Positions 1-12,245 of a stretch of 64,000 bases of DNA are shown here, piece after piece (the first letter of the stretch is position 1; each line of letters begins with the position of its first letter). Location of the stretch: assembly GCA_002633025.1 (NCBI GenBank), contig NMRB01000917.1, positions 59,964 to 123,963 of the forward strand, given 5' to 3'. Both the position numbers and the translations under genes were made by a program. The notes under the pieces were generated by a model. That model was not told the origin of the DNA. It did no database searches and saw only the letters and a program-made list of their open reading frames with translations. Origin of the DNA: Notospermus geniculatus. Lineage: Eukaryota; Nemertea; Pilidiophora; Heteronemertea; Lineidae.

Positions 1-3000
1 GAAGATCACGCAAATCAAAGTCACGCTCATCTGGTGTGTTGCCCTTGGATTTAGCAGCAGATCGAACTTCACGGGAATACTTGGAAATCTGACGGCCAAC
101 ACGATCCATCTTTGCTTTCTGTTCATCGAGTTCTCGGTTCAGTTGAAGGATACGATTCTGCAGAGAAGAGGAAGAAGTTTTTTGAAGGTCAAATTCTTCA
201 TTCCTGGAAACCTATCTCAACCTTTCCGGGCAACAAGTTTGAATGTCTGAAGTACACCACTCTCATACCACCTTACCTGTTTCTCTTCGATAATCTCAAC
301 ATAAGCTTTCTCATCCCTCGTCAGATTATCAAGGGTATGACTCATTGTCTGCAAGTCGTCCTGGCATTCCCTGATCTGTCGTCTCTTGTATTTGTACTTA
401 TCCATCACGGCGCGAAGCTGTTCATCTAACTGCTGTTTCTCTTCCATATCCTCGCCTGGAAAACAATGGATGTTTTTGAAGTCTAGGATCGATTCGTGGT
501 CTTTAAACATCATTGCCAGCCCACAACATGAGAAGTGACAGATGCAACATGTGAAGTCAACTTACTGGTGTCTGTAACCTTGTTAAAACTCTTCCTATAC
601 TGCTCATTACGACTGTTCATCAGCCTGAGCGTGTTCTCCAGAGCACGGATCTCCTTCTCGGCCTTTCGAATCTTGGCGTCGAGATCGTCACCCTCCCTCT
701 GGAGCTCTTCCTTCTCCTGCGCCGCCTTGATGACGTAATATGCCTGTGATTTCTCTTCCTCGCCCTCAGGGGGCGCCATGGCTACCATCAAGATTTCATA
801 CCTGAAACAGCGAACACAATATGAAGTCACAGTCTGAAGGAATGCATGAAGTTATGCAACTGTGACATGCTGTCCAGTACAAGGAAGAGCACTGGTGCAG
901 TTGATGATGTTTCTTCACTCGAGTACAGCACAGCTGTTCTCAAACAAGGCCCTACCTCTTCCTAAGTTTATCAATCTTTGAGATCCTCTCATGAAGTTCC
1001 GAACTGATTTGTTGGCGTTCTGTGTTGGCTGCTCGTAGCTGGGCAGTCAGCATGTCCTTATGAATGTTAATCTCATGGCGTCGCTCTTTCATAGCCTGAA
1101 ATAATCATATTCAATGTGTTTACAGCATTTTCAGTCACAAAGACCGGCTTTGTAGAAAGTAGTCAACAGAAACTTCTCCTGTTAGCCTGTAACCTCATGG
1201 AACAAACTCTGCACAGACAGAACTTACCGTTTCAAGTTGTAGCTTCCTCTTCTCCTCAGTCAAGACCTCATCCGCCCGGTTGTACAGATTGTCACGTAAC
1301 CTCTTCAACTCTAACTTGAGGATGTTCTCGTCCACCATACGATCTTGCTTGCTGTTGATCAGGCGTTTTAATTCCCGCTCTGAGCTGTCGTTGTACAGGT
1401 TCAGCTCTTCAATCTTGGAGGTAAGATCAGCCTTCTCCTTGCCGCTCTTCTCTAGATCACGCTTCACTCTTCGGATATCGTCCTGTAGTCGTTTCAGCTG
1501 AATATCCAGCAGCGCAAACGTGGAATTCTTGGACTCAAGATCCTGAGTAAGATCCCGGATCTTGGCCTCTAACTGGATCTTTTCCTCATTTGAACGCTCT
1601 CCCTGCATGCGATTGATCCTTCGTTCCAACTGCTGGATCGCAAAATCCTGATTATAGATGATCTCTTGTTGCTTCAGGGAGTCGTGATCAACTTTCCCAA
1701 TCTTTGCATTCAGGTTCCTAATGGCAGCCCGGTTCCCCTGGATTTCAGCATTCATGTTCGTCTCCTTGGTGCGAGCCTCGTACAAATCTTGCGTCTTTCG
1801 GAATTGAATATCGTGCAGACGTTTGAGGTCCATGTCGATTTCTTTCTGGATCTTCTCCTCCTCGTTCAAGATGGCTTCCATGGCCGCAGCTTGCTCTTCT
1901 GCTGTTAACTCTCCCTCGGTTGCCAGCTTCAACTTCTCAATCAGTTTTTCTCGAATTTCCTGGGCTTGATGGAGCCTGGAAATAATAACGGCCAATTTTA
2001 CCACACGTATCTCCGATTTACTGGATGACCTTCCACAAATGAGAGTCACCGATTGGACACTCCAAGATGATATTCAGGATGAGGCAAGGAATGAGTACAT
2101 GCAACAAGATTCTTACTTCTGAGCTTTGTCTTGAACTTCACGTTTGAGCTGCGTCACCACAGATCTTGTCGCTTCCAGATCAACAGCAGTACGGTCAACC
2201 GTCCTCTTCAGGGCATCCAGCTGAAGTAAAAAAGTGTGTAATTAAGTATTAAGCCAGAGAGAACTCTCCCACTTGCAGCTACTGATGTGAAAATCTGACA
2301 GAACTTACCTCATCTTGAAACTGAACCCTAGCCTCCTCAGCATTCTTCCACTCTATCCTAGTGCGAGCAGCGTTTCGTTCAGCAAGTGAGATTTTGTTTT
2401 CAAAGTCTTTGTTATTTTCAATCTCATTGTCCAAGAATTGTTGTTTTTCCTTGATCAGCTCTTCCCTGTTTCTGACTTCTTCTTTTACTTTTGCCAATTG
2501 CTGAAAAAGATGCCAGGAAAGTTAACAAATTGTTTCAAACTCACATCAATTACAGAAAATATAATGGGTGAAAAGCAGTGCCATTCAGGAGACACCCCTT
2601 CAACTAATTTCCTGGCGGGTTCTCCCTTCTGTGACAACGAACCCGAACCTACCGCAGCAAGTGCATCCATCTCCTTATCCCGTTTCTGCATCTGTTCGAT
2701 GGTGTACTCCCACTGTTTAATCAGCTCCTGTCTCTGAGCATGAGCACGACGGAACTCCTCTGCTGTTTTATCAAGTTCCAACTGTGCTGTCAGCGTGTCA
2801 GTCGTCTCATGATCCAAGACTCGCTTCTTTTTCTGGGAGTCATCCGTCAGATGTTCCATGCGGAGAGACAACTCTTTGATCTTTCCCTCATCTTGTCGAG
2901 AGTACTTTGCCAGGGTCATGGCATCCTCATCTTTCCTGGCTGACTCCTCCAGCCATGCCTCCAATGCTTGTTGATCCCAATTCATCTGGGATTTCATTTC

Positions 3001-4257
3001 CTCAAGGCGTTGGGTCAACCTGAAGATATTGTTCTGAAAGAAACAACTCCCTCATTAACTCCTAACATCACCCAAAAGCTAGCTCTTGCCCATCAACCAT
3101 GTCACTCTCAGTCTACCTCAAACAATCAAAAACTGTCAACATTTGAGATTCAAATTTCTGTCTCATTATCCATCACCAAACAGCTCACCTCATAAATGTT
3201 CTTCTTTTCCTTTAGGTCTTCAATATCTCTGGTCAGCCTCTGGACTTCTTGCTGCAGGCGACCCTCCTCTCTCTCCGCTATTTTAAACATGTGATCTTCA
3301 GTTTCGATTTCCTTCGTTCTTGCATTGACAAGGTTCTGCGTATGTTGTAGCTCTTGACGGACATGTTTCAGATGTTCAATCATGGCAATGACACGATCTT
3401 CAATGCTGCTGAGTTCATTCTGACTGGCTACAATATTCCGCTGCTTTCTTTGAACCTGAAATGAACAGAAAAGAACTTCAGAGTTGGGAAGGAATAAGGT
3501 GCGGGCCAAACCGTACCCAATGAAATGAATGATCAACTGCAGTCATGGCAGTTAGCTAGGCCTTTAGGATGAAATGTAGGCCTAGGCGAGGCAGGCAAGT
3601 TCTTTTATTTTCAATGAATTACATTGACTTGACAGTCTTAATCTTGACTTGTCAATATATAATGCCTAGGCCCTACGGCCTAGGGCTAAGGCTACTGTTG
3701 ACAATGTCATGAATAGATGGATATTCAATGACGTCATCACACGATGTAAACATGCTGCGTGCGCAAATTGGCGCCCTGTTCCACCAATGACGTTACGTTG
3801 TTTGACGTGCGCACGCAAACTGGCGCCGTTGATGACGTCATTTTGTAAACAAAAACAGCAGAATGCAACCCGTCTATAGGCCTGATGTCAGTTTTTTTGT
3901 CAGCACGACAGCACTCGTACGACTGTCGCAGGCTAGGTCCTAGCCTAGCTAGCTACAGGCTACAACAATGTCAATGACACTTCATCACCACTAGGCCCAT
4001 CCTTTTATGTATGACTTCATTTCATTCACAGGCCAAGTGCATCATTTGGCTTATTATTCCAGCCATTCATGCATCCCATGGCATTGCATTGATTACACAC
4101 ATCACATGCACATGTACATGTACTTCAGTGCACAGTACATTTTCTGTGGAGACGGCGAAACTTTACAAACCTCATCTTCAAGCAGCTTGTTCTCAGCGTT
4201 CGCCACGGGCATGGCGAAGCCTTCATCCCAGTCCATCTCGCTGAGAATACTACTCAT
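1..4257 (-). CDS. CCDC39: CCDC39 orthologue, 5' ten exons (3' end outside window)
   Basis: Coiled-coil protein which, with CCDC40, forms the 96-nm axonemal ruler that positions inner dynein arms and the dynein regulatory complex in motile cilia (family knowledge). Exons on the minus strand: 4171-4257, 3189-3455, 2653-3033, 2309-2500, 2117-2220, 1228-1975, 956-1095, 566-801, 277-455 and 157 to beyond base 1. All internal junctions are GT-AG and the reading frame is continuous, giving about 830 codons. The start ATG at 4257 opens [20 protein letters not shown], which resembles the vertebrate N terminus. Other conserved blocks are [16 protein letters not shown] (exon 3), [17 protein letters not shown] (exon 3), TLKQQEI-type [12 protein letters not shown] (exon 6) and [20 protein letters not shown] (exon 8). 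The product is heptad-rich almost throughout. No break was seen. Identity with CCDC39 rests on remembered family sequence and is very strong. Confidence 0.97.
3720..3855. promoter_or_regulatory. Intron 1 block with CRE-like and forkhead motifs
   Basis: Within CCDC39 intron 1 (3456-4170). Two palindromic TGACGTCA words flank a pair of imperfect direct repeats of the form GTGCGCAAATTGGCGCC, with two TGTAAACA words. This could be an enhancer-like block or the remains of a small repeat; only the motifs are seen. Confidence 0.3.
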
Positions 4258-4460
4258 GATTGCTACTTTTTGTTTCGGAATCTGTGCTTTATTTCATTAA
4301 ATATCGGGAAAGAATATCGGCGGAAGAGCAGAAGCTACAGAACTATGGACGCTTTGCTTTGACGACAGAGGTCCCGGATGTAAACAACTTGCTCGCGTGG
4401 GTGCATATAAAATTGAGCTTTCATTGACGGAACGAAGGTTGACCACGTGGATGGGCGTGG
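4258..4460 (-). promoter_or_regulatory. CCDC39 upstream region with forkhead site
   Basis: Immediately upstream of the CCDC39 start codon. It holds an exact TGTTTACA on the gene strand (4386-4379), the core recognised by forkhead factors including FOXJ1, the motile-cilia regulator. No TATA box is evident. Two more exact copies lie in intron 1 at 3745-3752 and 3844-3851. Function is inferred from motif and gene identity only. Confidence 0.45.
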
Positions 4461-7403
4461 TCGCGCGCTAAAAAAGACGGCGGCACCACTTTACTCCTAT
4501 TTGGCCGAGCCAAAGGATGAGTTTGATTGATAAATTCACTTCATGTGACAAAAGTAACTCATGTTTAACCCAGGGCAGCAGATTCCATAAATCCGGCAGA
4601 ATTTTGAGCCCATTTAGCCGGAGGAAACCGCAAACCTGCATCCCCGTCATCACACCAACAGTAAATCTAGATGCGTCCCGCCGGTGTGGTAGGAAATCTT
4701 GCCCTCGGAAAAGTGTCCTGTTGAAATACCTATTGAAATATCTGATTTAGGGTCTCTGGAGGGTCCAATTCTTGTCATCCAACAACATGACATCGACCAT
4801 TCTAGGTTGCATTTCGTTCGGGATGCATGCGTACAGCGCCTACTTGAACGAACAGGGGTGACGGACAATGGCCTGTCAGTCATCTACCAATATACAGCTA
4901 GGCCCATGCAGCCCATGTTGGTAGAAAAGTATTGATTTTGATCATGATTGCTGTGGTAAATATCCAATTATTTTGTCCACTTCCCGAAGCCGATCCTATA
5001 GAATCTCGATCAAGAGCCCATCTTTCAAGCCTGATACATGGAGGCGGATAGGCCTGGTGGTAATTGGTAAAGCTATGCATACCAGAAATGGATGATGAAA
5101 TAGAAATTGATAGAACCATCCAATAGGCCTATATCAGCAATAACTCATACAAGAGACTGTTTAACCCCACAGGTCTGGCGCATCCGTCAGGGAATCAAAG
5201 AGGACCCTGGGATGACAAAGAGGCGTCGTCATGGAAACATCATCAGTGCCCGAGATTCTGGGTTCGATCCCCAGTTGAATCCATTCTTCTTGTGAAACGA
5301 CCAAATATAGGATTAAAGAATAAATACGGTGATTTAACAGAAAGGAAGAAGGAATAATCTGATAAATACAGACTGAGACAGAATCACGAAATGACGAGGT
5401 CACAAAAAGAATGGCAGGACAAATCTCCAAGACTGTCCCCTGACAAATACCACCTTCCTCTCGACAATCCTCCCCAACACTGCCCCCCCCCCCGACACTT
5501 GCCCAGACAATTTCACCCAGGACAATTCACCCTCAGGATGTTTACCCCCACTCCACCCCCACCCCCGACAATTCACCCTGAGGACGTCTGCCCCCCCCGC
5601 GCCCCATGACAATACCTCTGATGACGATTTAGTGGTTCGGTGCTCGATGATGTAAGGAAATGAGAAAGACCTTGCGTCCTTGTTCAAGGTACTTCCCAAC
5701 TGGAATAGATACACACGAGCAGTGACCAGGGATGTTTAAATGAAATCTCATGTCAAAGACAGTCACTGCAAAAAAACGGGTGATTCTCATACGTTTATTT
5801 CTTTAAAGTGTTGGCAAAGAAGTTCAAAAACTCAGCCGACCATACATGCCAAGATATTTGCTATACGTGGGCTACAGTTTTCACACACGTGTCAACGTCA
5901 TAGGCCCTCTCATCTTCATCATTAGTTCTGGTGATAGGAACCAATCGATCACGAATTGCTTGTGGCAGATGGAACTCAACCTCGTCTCCTCCAGCTGACG
6001 CCTCATTGGTGTAGGCACTCCGACATTACCATCAACTTCCTCTACGACCTGGACACGAGGATTCGTCATTCAAATAAAACCTGCTCCCAGTGTGATCTCC
6101 TAGTAAGCTGCTTGGACGTTTGGAGACTACTGTGGCTGAGACACTCCTGGGAAAGGTAAGAAAACGAATTTTCTCAATTTGAAAGTGTTCAGGCCTAAAT
6201 AATTGCTCTTTTCACCAAAGATTGACGCGTCGCCTAATCAGAAAGTCAAATTGCTCATCTTTATTCCGATTTAGCGATGCCCCAGAGAATCATTTCCCAT
6301 GAAATCCCTGGCACACAAAACGGCGAAATTTTCATCCTCGAATTGTTCATTTTTCGCCCTTTATTACCCCTTCTCCCCCCTACACACCTCGTCAAATCAC
6401 GCCTCCCCTACCCCAGTCAAAGCGCGCCTTTCCATCCTACCATTTCAAATATTTCTCTTCTTATGTAGGCTTAGCGGTCTAAATGGACAATTTGTCGCTA
6501 GAAAGTGTCCCATATGGCTGCTGATGATGTTGATTCATTCGAACAGGACCAAAGAAACAATTTGTAAGCCCCGGGCACTTTCTGTGGGACATATTTCCCC
6601 CAGGCCCTGTACAAAACGCGACGCGCCGGCGACGTTCTTCACTTTCTTTCCATTTTCATGATTTAGCACACGAAGCACAGCGGAACGAAGCGAAGCGGTT
6701 TTTCAGTTTTGCCAACCAATCCGAAAGTCGCTTCGCTTAGAACTCACTGCATGCTTGCCTAATGAGGTGCCGGCGGAACATTGGACCTCATGCGCAGCGA
6801 AAAATGGGGCCGATTAAAGAAAGTGGGATAGAACACGGTGTCGTGATAAAGACGGTTCTCTCACGGTCAAACAGACACCTAGAACACTCGTCATTAGCGA
6901 ATTATTCGCCCGCATCTACCGAGGGACAGCGAGGTCGCTTCGCCCCGCATCGCGTCCCACGCGCCCTGCGCGTGTTAACAAGGCGTAATCTTCGACTGGA
7001 CAGACAGACGGACGTTTCCCATGAACTGTTCTTGGGGATACTGAACAATAGAAAGGCGAATCTTTTGGTTGCGTCACCAAAACTAATCCACTCTCTGAGA
7101 GCAATGCATTGTCATTCAAATATCCGGTAGGCCTACCTAAGGTTCCATTTGCATTTGCGATCTTACTCGGGAGACATTACAGTATACGCGGTCCCCGTTT
7201 ACTCAATAGTGTCTCATAGATCGCTGTCTTTGTGTGATGAAATTTCTAGGCCTAGGCATATGCTGTTTTACACAAATTTTTGGATACCATCCGACGGTGT
7301 GGATGCAGGCATTAGATGGACACGTTACATGGAAATTTGTGATTATTGATCTGGCAAAACCTGAAAATCAATCAATAACCAATTATTCTAATGGAACGAA
7401 TTC
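4461..7403. other. Intergenic, no gene recognised
   Basis: No open frame here resembles a known protein or has plausible splice context. There is a C-rich stretch with repeated GACAATTCACCCT-like units at about 5450-5610, and an isolated tRNA T-arm-like hairpin CTGGGTTCGATCCCCAG at 5258-5274 without a convincing A box, probably a SINE relic. Confidence 0.5.
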
Positions 7404-8055
7404 GTGAAGCCTCTCGATTTATCGATCGCGATATCGAAAAGGGGCTAATGAGCACTAGGCCCTTTCAGCGGCACCTGTGGCCGGTCATTAGTGGCTACAG
7501 GCCTGCGCGTGGAGCTCTCAGTCCCTTTCTCGCACTCGCGAAGCTGAGCCGCACATACTGGACGTATTCTGAAACGGCCTACGGACAGACATTCTGAAAC
7601 GGAGCAACCCACTCGGGGTCTAGTCTAAAGGAACGGTAGGATCCGATTTGCCGCTGTCCTTTTCCAATTCATGGATTCACTTCACATATTCTAGGGAATA
7701 TAATTCGCCGGAGCCCAAATTGTACGACCGCGAGACGTTTCATTTCGCGAGACGTCTCATCCGTCTCAGCGACATCGAGAGATTCAGGGCACATCACTCG
7801 GCACCGATACCTCCCTGGTCAGGAAAACGACGGAAGGATCGACGCACGGCTTATGACGCGGTTTTTGAGAGGAAGTCTCAGAGATGGATTGGTCGAGTGG
7901 ACTGAACCGCATCTCAAAAATTGGCGACTTTAGGATGACCGCAACTACGCAAACCCGATGACCGCAACTACGCAAACCCGATGACCGCAATCAACTGCAA
8001 ACCTGTCGCATACAGCGGTGAGATTCCCTGATGTCTTTCAATTTCTGTCGTTTCA
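7404..8055 (+). repeat. Upstream flank of secreted-protein gene, segmental copy A
   Basis: This block, beginning with GAAGCCTCTCGATTTATCG, recurs at 31127-31462 (copy B) and 34532-35340 (copy C) in the same orientation. Copies A and C continue into coding exons 1 and 2 of the secreted-protein gene. It probably contains the promoter and a 5' noncoding exon, because a splice acceptor (TTTCAG) lies at 8050-8055, eight bases before the start codon. Confidence 0.75.
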
Positions 8056-8063
8056 GATACACG

Positions 8064-9581
8064 ATGAAGACTTCTTTGTTTCTCGCCGTATTCGGGGTCG
8101 TGGCTGGCCTGGCTTTCGCCGAAAGTAAGTTGAGAATTCAAGTCACAATATACTGGTTTAGAACTCTCTTCTGACGATAACGACGGATCGCCAACGTTTT
8201 CGCATTCGGAAAACTGGAACACAGTTTCGAGCTCCGAGTTGACAAATGCACTTTATCGAAGGCGATCTAATTTGGCGCAGGAATTTATGGTGCGGCCGAT
8301 TTCGATCGACTTCTAATAATTAATTTACCACAGGATTAATTATTTGCTCTCAAGCCTTATCTCTGATCTGATAGATGGCCCAGTCACCATTTTTTAATTT
8401 ACTTTCTATCTTTTCCAGCATCCTACGATAAGGTCCTGGCAGGTAAGAACAATTAAATGTCCACTTTATGAGCAGACGCTCATTACAGTTAATTCGTCCC
8501 ATTGGGAGTTTCGGTTTAATGTCATCAACATCTTGTCATCGCCACATGGTGCCTTTGATTAATGAGAATGTTTGGACAATACATTCCCTTTAATATATCG
8601 AAATGCTGGGTGAGATGTTCCCTTTAATGTCGTCAGTGTTCGACCTGCTTGGTGACGTCATCGAAGGGACAATCCGTCCAGACGTCACGACGAATGGAAC
8701 ACGGTGATGTCCGCCCGTCTTTACGATCCGGACATCGTGCCGATCGAGTGTGGCAAAACAGCGTGCCGACTGCCTTAAGACTTGCTGCTTGTCTTTGACA
8801 ACACTTGCTGCTTCTCCGTCTTTGGCAATACTTGGCAATACCGCTGCTGCTTGTCTTTGGCAAGACTTGCTGCTTACTAATAGTATCTTTGGCACATCAT
8901 TGCCGAGTTTTTCTTTGCATTGACCATGAACTTTCCGTTCCAGTGAACGCTAGGAGTGTGTTCCTCTACGCCAGGGAGTGCGAGGATGAGAACCTACACA
9001 AGACCTTCAAGGCTGGAGAGGTGTGGAAGAGCAGATGCATCATCTGGACTTGCGCTGTCACCCCCGGTGGCGCTTTCAACATCCCCGTCAAGCTAGGTAA
9101 GGAACTCTCTGTACTCCAGGCTTTGTAATCTCTTCAGAGGAACTTGATTGCCAAATGGACCCGGAGAGTCGTCCTACTGAACTCCCGTGGACGTATGTCT
9201 GGGGAGGAGATGGCCCCGCCCGAGCCGACGATGACCAAGTTATACATGTAGTTCTCATCAGAAGTTGACTCGCGATTTTTGATTAAAACTTGTTCCTAAT
9301 TTCAAAACTTTTATCTTCCAGAATGCGAGACCCTCAAACTGAGCAAGAAGGGCAAGGAGGAAGCGGCCTGCGTCCCAGTCGGCAGCACCAACCTGACCAT
9401 CAGGCGAAACGGCAACAAATACAAGAACTGCGACTGCGTCTGGATGTTCAACCAACTGCAGTACCACTGCCCCGTTGAGAAGGAGAGCTTAGTTGGACAG
9501 AAGGGAGGTGACAAGAAGAAAGCCGCACCCAAGACGGCCGCACCCAAAAAGAAGGCAGCCGCCAAGAAGAAAAGCGCTTAA
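8064..9581 (+). CDS. Small secreted eight-cysteine protein with Lys/Ala-rich tail (4 exons)
   Basis: Coding exons are 8064-8124, 8419-8442, 8944-9096 and 9322-9581, all with GT-AG junctions and consistent phase, giving 165 residues. Residues 1-19 are a clear signal peptide ending in GLAFA. The mature part has eight cysteines (EC, RC, TC, EC, AAC, NCDC, YHC), suggesting four disulfides, and one N-glycosylation sequon (NLT). The motif KAGEVWKSRCIIWTC recalls single von Willebrand factor C-like domains, but the spacing is not a confident match. The last ~25 residues are Lys/Ala/Pro repeats (KKAAPKTAAPKKKAAAKKK). The likely role is extracellular; the family is not recognised. Exons 1-2 are duplicated at 35341-35674. 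Confidence 0.88.
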
Positions 9582-9685
9582 GCATTAAAGCGACCTACCT
9601 AAGGACGCAAACGTCATGATCTTTTAGTGTAAATATTTTTACCACCATGCGTGTCGTCTTCAATGCTGTATCTTTCCTCAATTTC

Positions 9686-9691
9686 AATAAA
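9686..9691 (+). terminator. Polyadenylation signal of the secreted-protein gene
   Basis: AATAAA about 105 bases after the stop codon at 9579-9581, followed by a T-rich stretch. Spacing is normal for a short metazoan 3' UTR. Confidence 0.7.
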
Positions 9692-9849
9692 ATGCTGAAA
9701 CGCATACAAACTTTTGTTCAAATCTTTCGAGAACATATTCGGTTCTCGATTTTTATATAGAATGAGCCCCACTCTCCAGGGCGTCCCAAAAGCATTGAAC
9801 ATGGAATACATTTATTCTTTAAAAAAATACCGTGCTATGCGCACTTAAG

Positions 9850-10187
9850 ACCCCTCGGCTGTGGGTGTAAATTGATTTATGTGTTCACTGAACATTGCAT
9901 TGCTGAAGACAGATGACCAAAAACTTGTGACCATCTGTGGTTGGTCGCAGAACGTCGTTTTCGCAAAGCGCCCCCTGGTGGCCAAATGGAAAGTCCGATT
10001 CGGCCGATAATCAATAGGTTCGTGGACGACCCATACATATACCTTTAAACCAAAAATCAGGAAAATCCGATTTAATTTGAACGTGCTAGAGTGGTAACGT
10101 CGTCAATGGACAGACGGACAGACGGTCAGACGGACGGACACCGCAGGGGACGACAATACCCCTCGGGCCGCCCGCGGGCCGAGGGGT
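9850..10187. repeat. Dispersed element with ACCCCTCGGC inverted ends
   Basis: Ends are ACCCCTCGGC at 9850-9859 and its complement at 10178-10187. Just inside the right end is GGACAGACGGACAGACGG-like sequence, then a GC-rich hairpin. No coding potential was seen. It resembles a common non-autonomous repeat; the class is uncertain. Confidence 0.6.
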
Positions 10188-10707
10188 AAAAATGGCCTCC
10201 CCTTGAAGTGTATCATCTTCATCAATGTGACTGGTTGATGAGCCAGGAGGCCTGTCACATCAAGGAGACTACCAAGGACAGAATGAACTCTGGGGTCTTC
10301 TTCTGTCCCCTCAGCAGATCCAAAGGAAATACACCCTTTTGGTGACCCTCAGGGACAGGGCCCATAGGCCTATTCATAAAACTACAGTTGTCCATGTCCT
10401 GACCGACTTGTCCATGCATGCATGCAAAGATGGTTTTCCTGTCACCATGGAGACATGGAATAGACAGAACTTGGCCTCTCATGCAGAGCATCATACCTAA
10501 TCATTAGATTGGTTCTGCTGCAAAAAACAGAATGACACTTTTGAAAGCTGCCCTTTTCAAGTGGTACAGAAACTGCATCAGTGCCATCTGTTATTGGGTG
10601 GCAGAACCAGACTAACCTCAGTGGCAGTCAGTGAAGTATGGTTGACTGAAGGGCAATAGGCCTGCATTATTCCTGGAATTTTAACCTAGAATGTAAATGA
10701 CTGGCTT
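10188..10707. other. Intergenic, nothing recognised
   Basis: Between two repeat elements. No gene, RNA or clear repeat structure was recognised. Confidence 0.4.
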
Positions 10708-10857
10708 CAAGAAATCTACTTCCAGAATCTTGCGAATTTTCGACCCCAACCGGGGTCTTCCTCAGGCACTTTTCAGTTGGAGAGACCACATGTCTCTCCA
10801 ACTGAAAAGTGCCTAAGGAGGGTCGAAAATTCGTAAGATTCTGGAAGTTGACTTCTT
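10708..10857. repeat. Palindromic element with ACCCCAACCGGGGT motif
   Basis: Near-perfect inverted repeat centred at about 10790. Each arm carries AATTTTCGACCC-type sequence and a CTGAAAAGTGCC block. It is related to the outer arms of the 27511-28371 element and to a fragment at 60998-61090, which share ATTTTCGACCCCAACCGGGG. Confidence 0.75.
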
Positions 10858-11157
10858 GATATTTATCATTTTGTGTGTCAATTTTTGTGTTTTCTTGTTC
10901 TTTGGCTTCAAGAAATCTGAAATAGTATAATGATGATGAAGACAGACGCACAAGATGCAGTCACAGGGCTTGGACAGCAATTATTGATTAGAGAGGAGAA
11001 TGCAATATACACTGTGTATGGCATTATTAGCTCTGGGCAATAATGTACAACACAAGGAACCCACCTACACCATCAGGTTAAAACCCCAAACTTTTCTTAC
11101 TCAAATGACACTCAAAGAAAGTAAAGAACAAAATGACAGTGTAAAAGGACACTCTTC
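10858..11157. other. Intergenic, nothing recognised
   Basis: Continues a TTCAAGAAATCTG-type word also seen at 10704. No gene or structured element was recognised. Confidence 0.35.
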
Positions 11158-11169
11158 TTTTTCCAACCT

Positions 11170-11345
11170 CCACCAATAGGAGCAGTCAGCCGCGCATATT
11201 GCCAACAGATGGCAGCAAAGTCTTAGCGGACCAATGTACAGGAAAATCTACGTGATTGCTGCTCGATCGATAATGACTGGGCCCGCTAAATGCATTGAAT
11301 TTAAATTGGGCCGTGACGACACCTATATAACTCGCTGACAGGTCA
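11170..11345. repeat. Dispersed repeat, copy of the core of the 51210-51575 element
   Basis: From AATAGGAGCAGTCAGCCGCG to CTCGCTGACAG it matches 51285-51447 with a few substitutions and small indels. The second copy lies inside a TTAA-flanked palindromic element next to the GPCR gene. Confidence 0.75.
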
Positions 11346-11728
11346 CAAAAACGAAAATGGGTCGATCATCGTGGAACAAACAGCATCAGCGCGCAGGGAA
11401 TCGTAACCGTGTTCAGGTCACCTGCGAATGGTTTACGCCCGTCGGGATGACACAGAAGTTGAATAGGTTCAACTCCTGCGATTCATGATCTTTTTGGTCG
11501 GCGACTGATCCCTATCGTCGTAACTGAGACGCAACTACAGTCATGTCACACCAGATCGGCGACTGATTTGTTCCACGCTGTCGTGCCTCAGACGCAAAGT
11601 GATCCAGAAAAGTCAGCGTGCGCCTGTTCTGTGCCATCGCAAGGTCGACCTGTCGACATCCGCAGAGCCGATTTTGTCGTACGAGTGTGTCGGCCGACAG
11701 AGACGTACGACAAGAACGCGCCGTGTNC
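11341..11728. repeat. Dispersed repeat, second copy at 32219-32618
   Basis: Shares long near-identical sequence with 32219-32618, including GGAACAAACAGCATCAGC and GGTCGACCTGTCGACATCCG. An ambiguous base at 11727 falls where similarity to the second copy ends. No coding function is apparent. Confidence 0.8.
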
Positions 11729-11813
11729 CAAGTTATTTCAGGCACTGCCCGCGCTGTGGCGCGGGCGTTTTTTAAAAACGTGCGAGGCCCTGGTTTTATG
11801 CATGCAGTTCAGC

Positions 11814-12245
11814 TTTAATCACCGATTTTCGTTGGTGTGGGCATTCCCCAGTCACTGAAGATCATGTAACAAAGTACGTAACATGTCAGAACAAAGGTCC
11901 CGGTCATGGATGGCACCATAGGCCTCTCAGACAGTTACTTAACCCTAGTTCCTACTCCGCCGCACGACCGTCGTCGAGGGCCGATCGCACGATCTCACGT
12001 TCGGCGCCGACCCCGTCGCACGATTTGGTCGGCATCCGATCACGAGTCATTTCATAACGTGTCGTTGTCGCTGAAGAAAACTGGAATATGAATCACCTCC
12101 GCGAAGTCTGCATCCAGATTTTGATCGCGCGTCGGTCGCCGATGGTCGAGCGTCGAAGTATGAACCAGGCATAATCAGTAACAGCCCAACATGTCGAAAA
12201 AATCAGCCGACAATTTTGCAGCCGATCAGCGGAGGAGGCTAACGC
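11814..12245. repeat. Dispersed repeat, second copy at 14687-15150
   Basis: Shares TTAATCACCGATTTTC, AAAGGTCCCGGTCATG and AACAGCCCAACATGTCGAAA with 14687-15150. It has extra internal sequence at about 11930-12110, and it preserves the uninterrupted GTCCCGGTC site into which a MITE inserted in the other copy. Confidence 0.75.

Noticed and set aside
4371-4385. RFX X-box in the CCDC39 promoter
   Set aside because: GTCCCGGATGTAAAC matches the X-box half-sites poorly; only the forkhead word is exact.
5258-5274. tRNA gene suggested by a perfect T-arm
   Set aside because: No matching acceptor stem, anticodon arm or A box upstream; at most a SINE relic.
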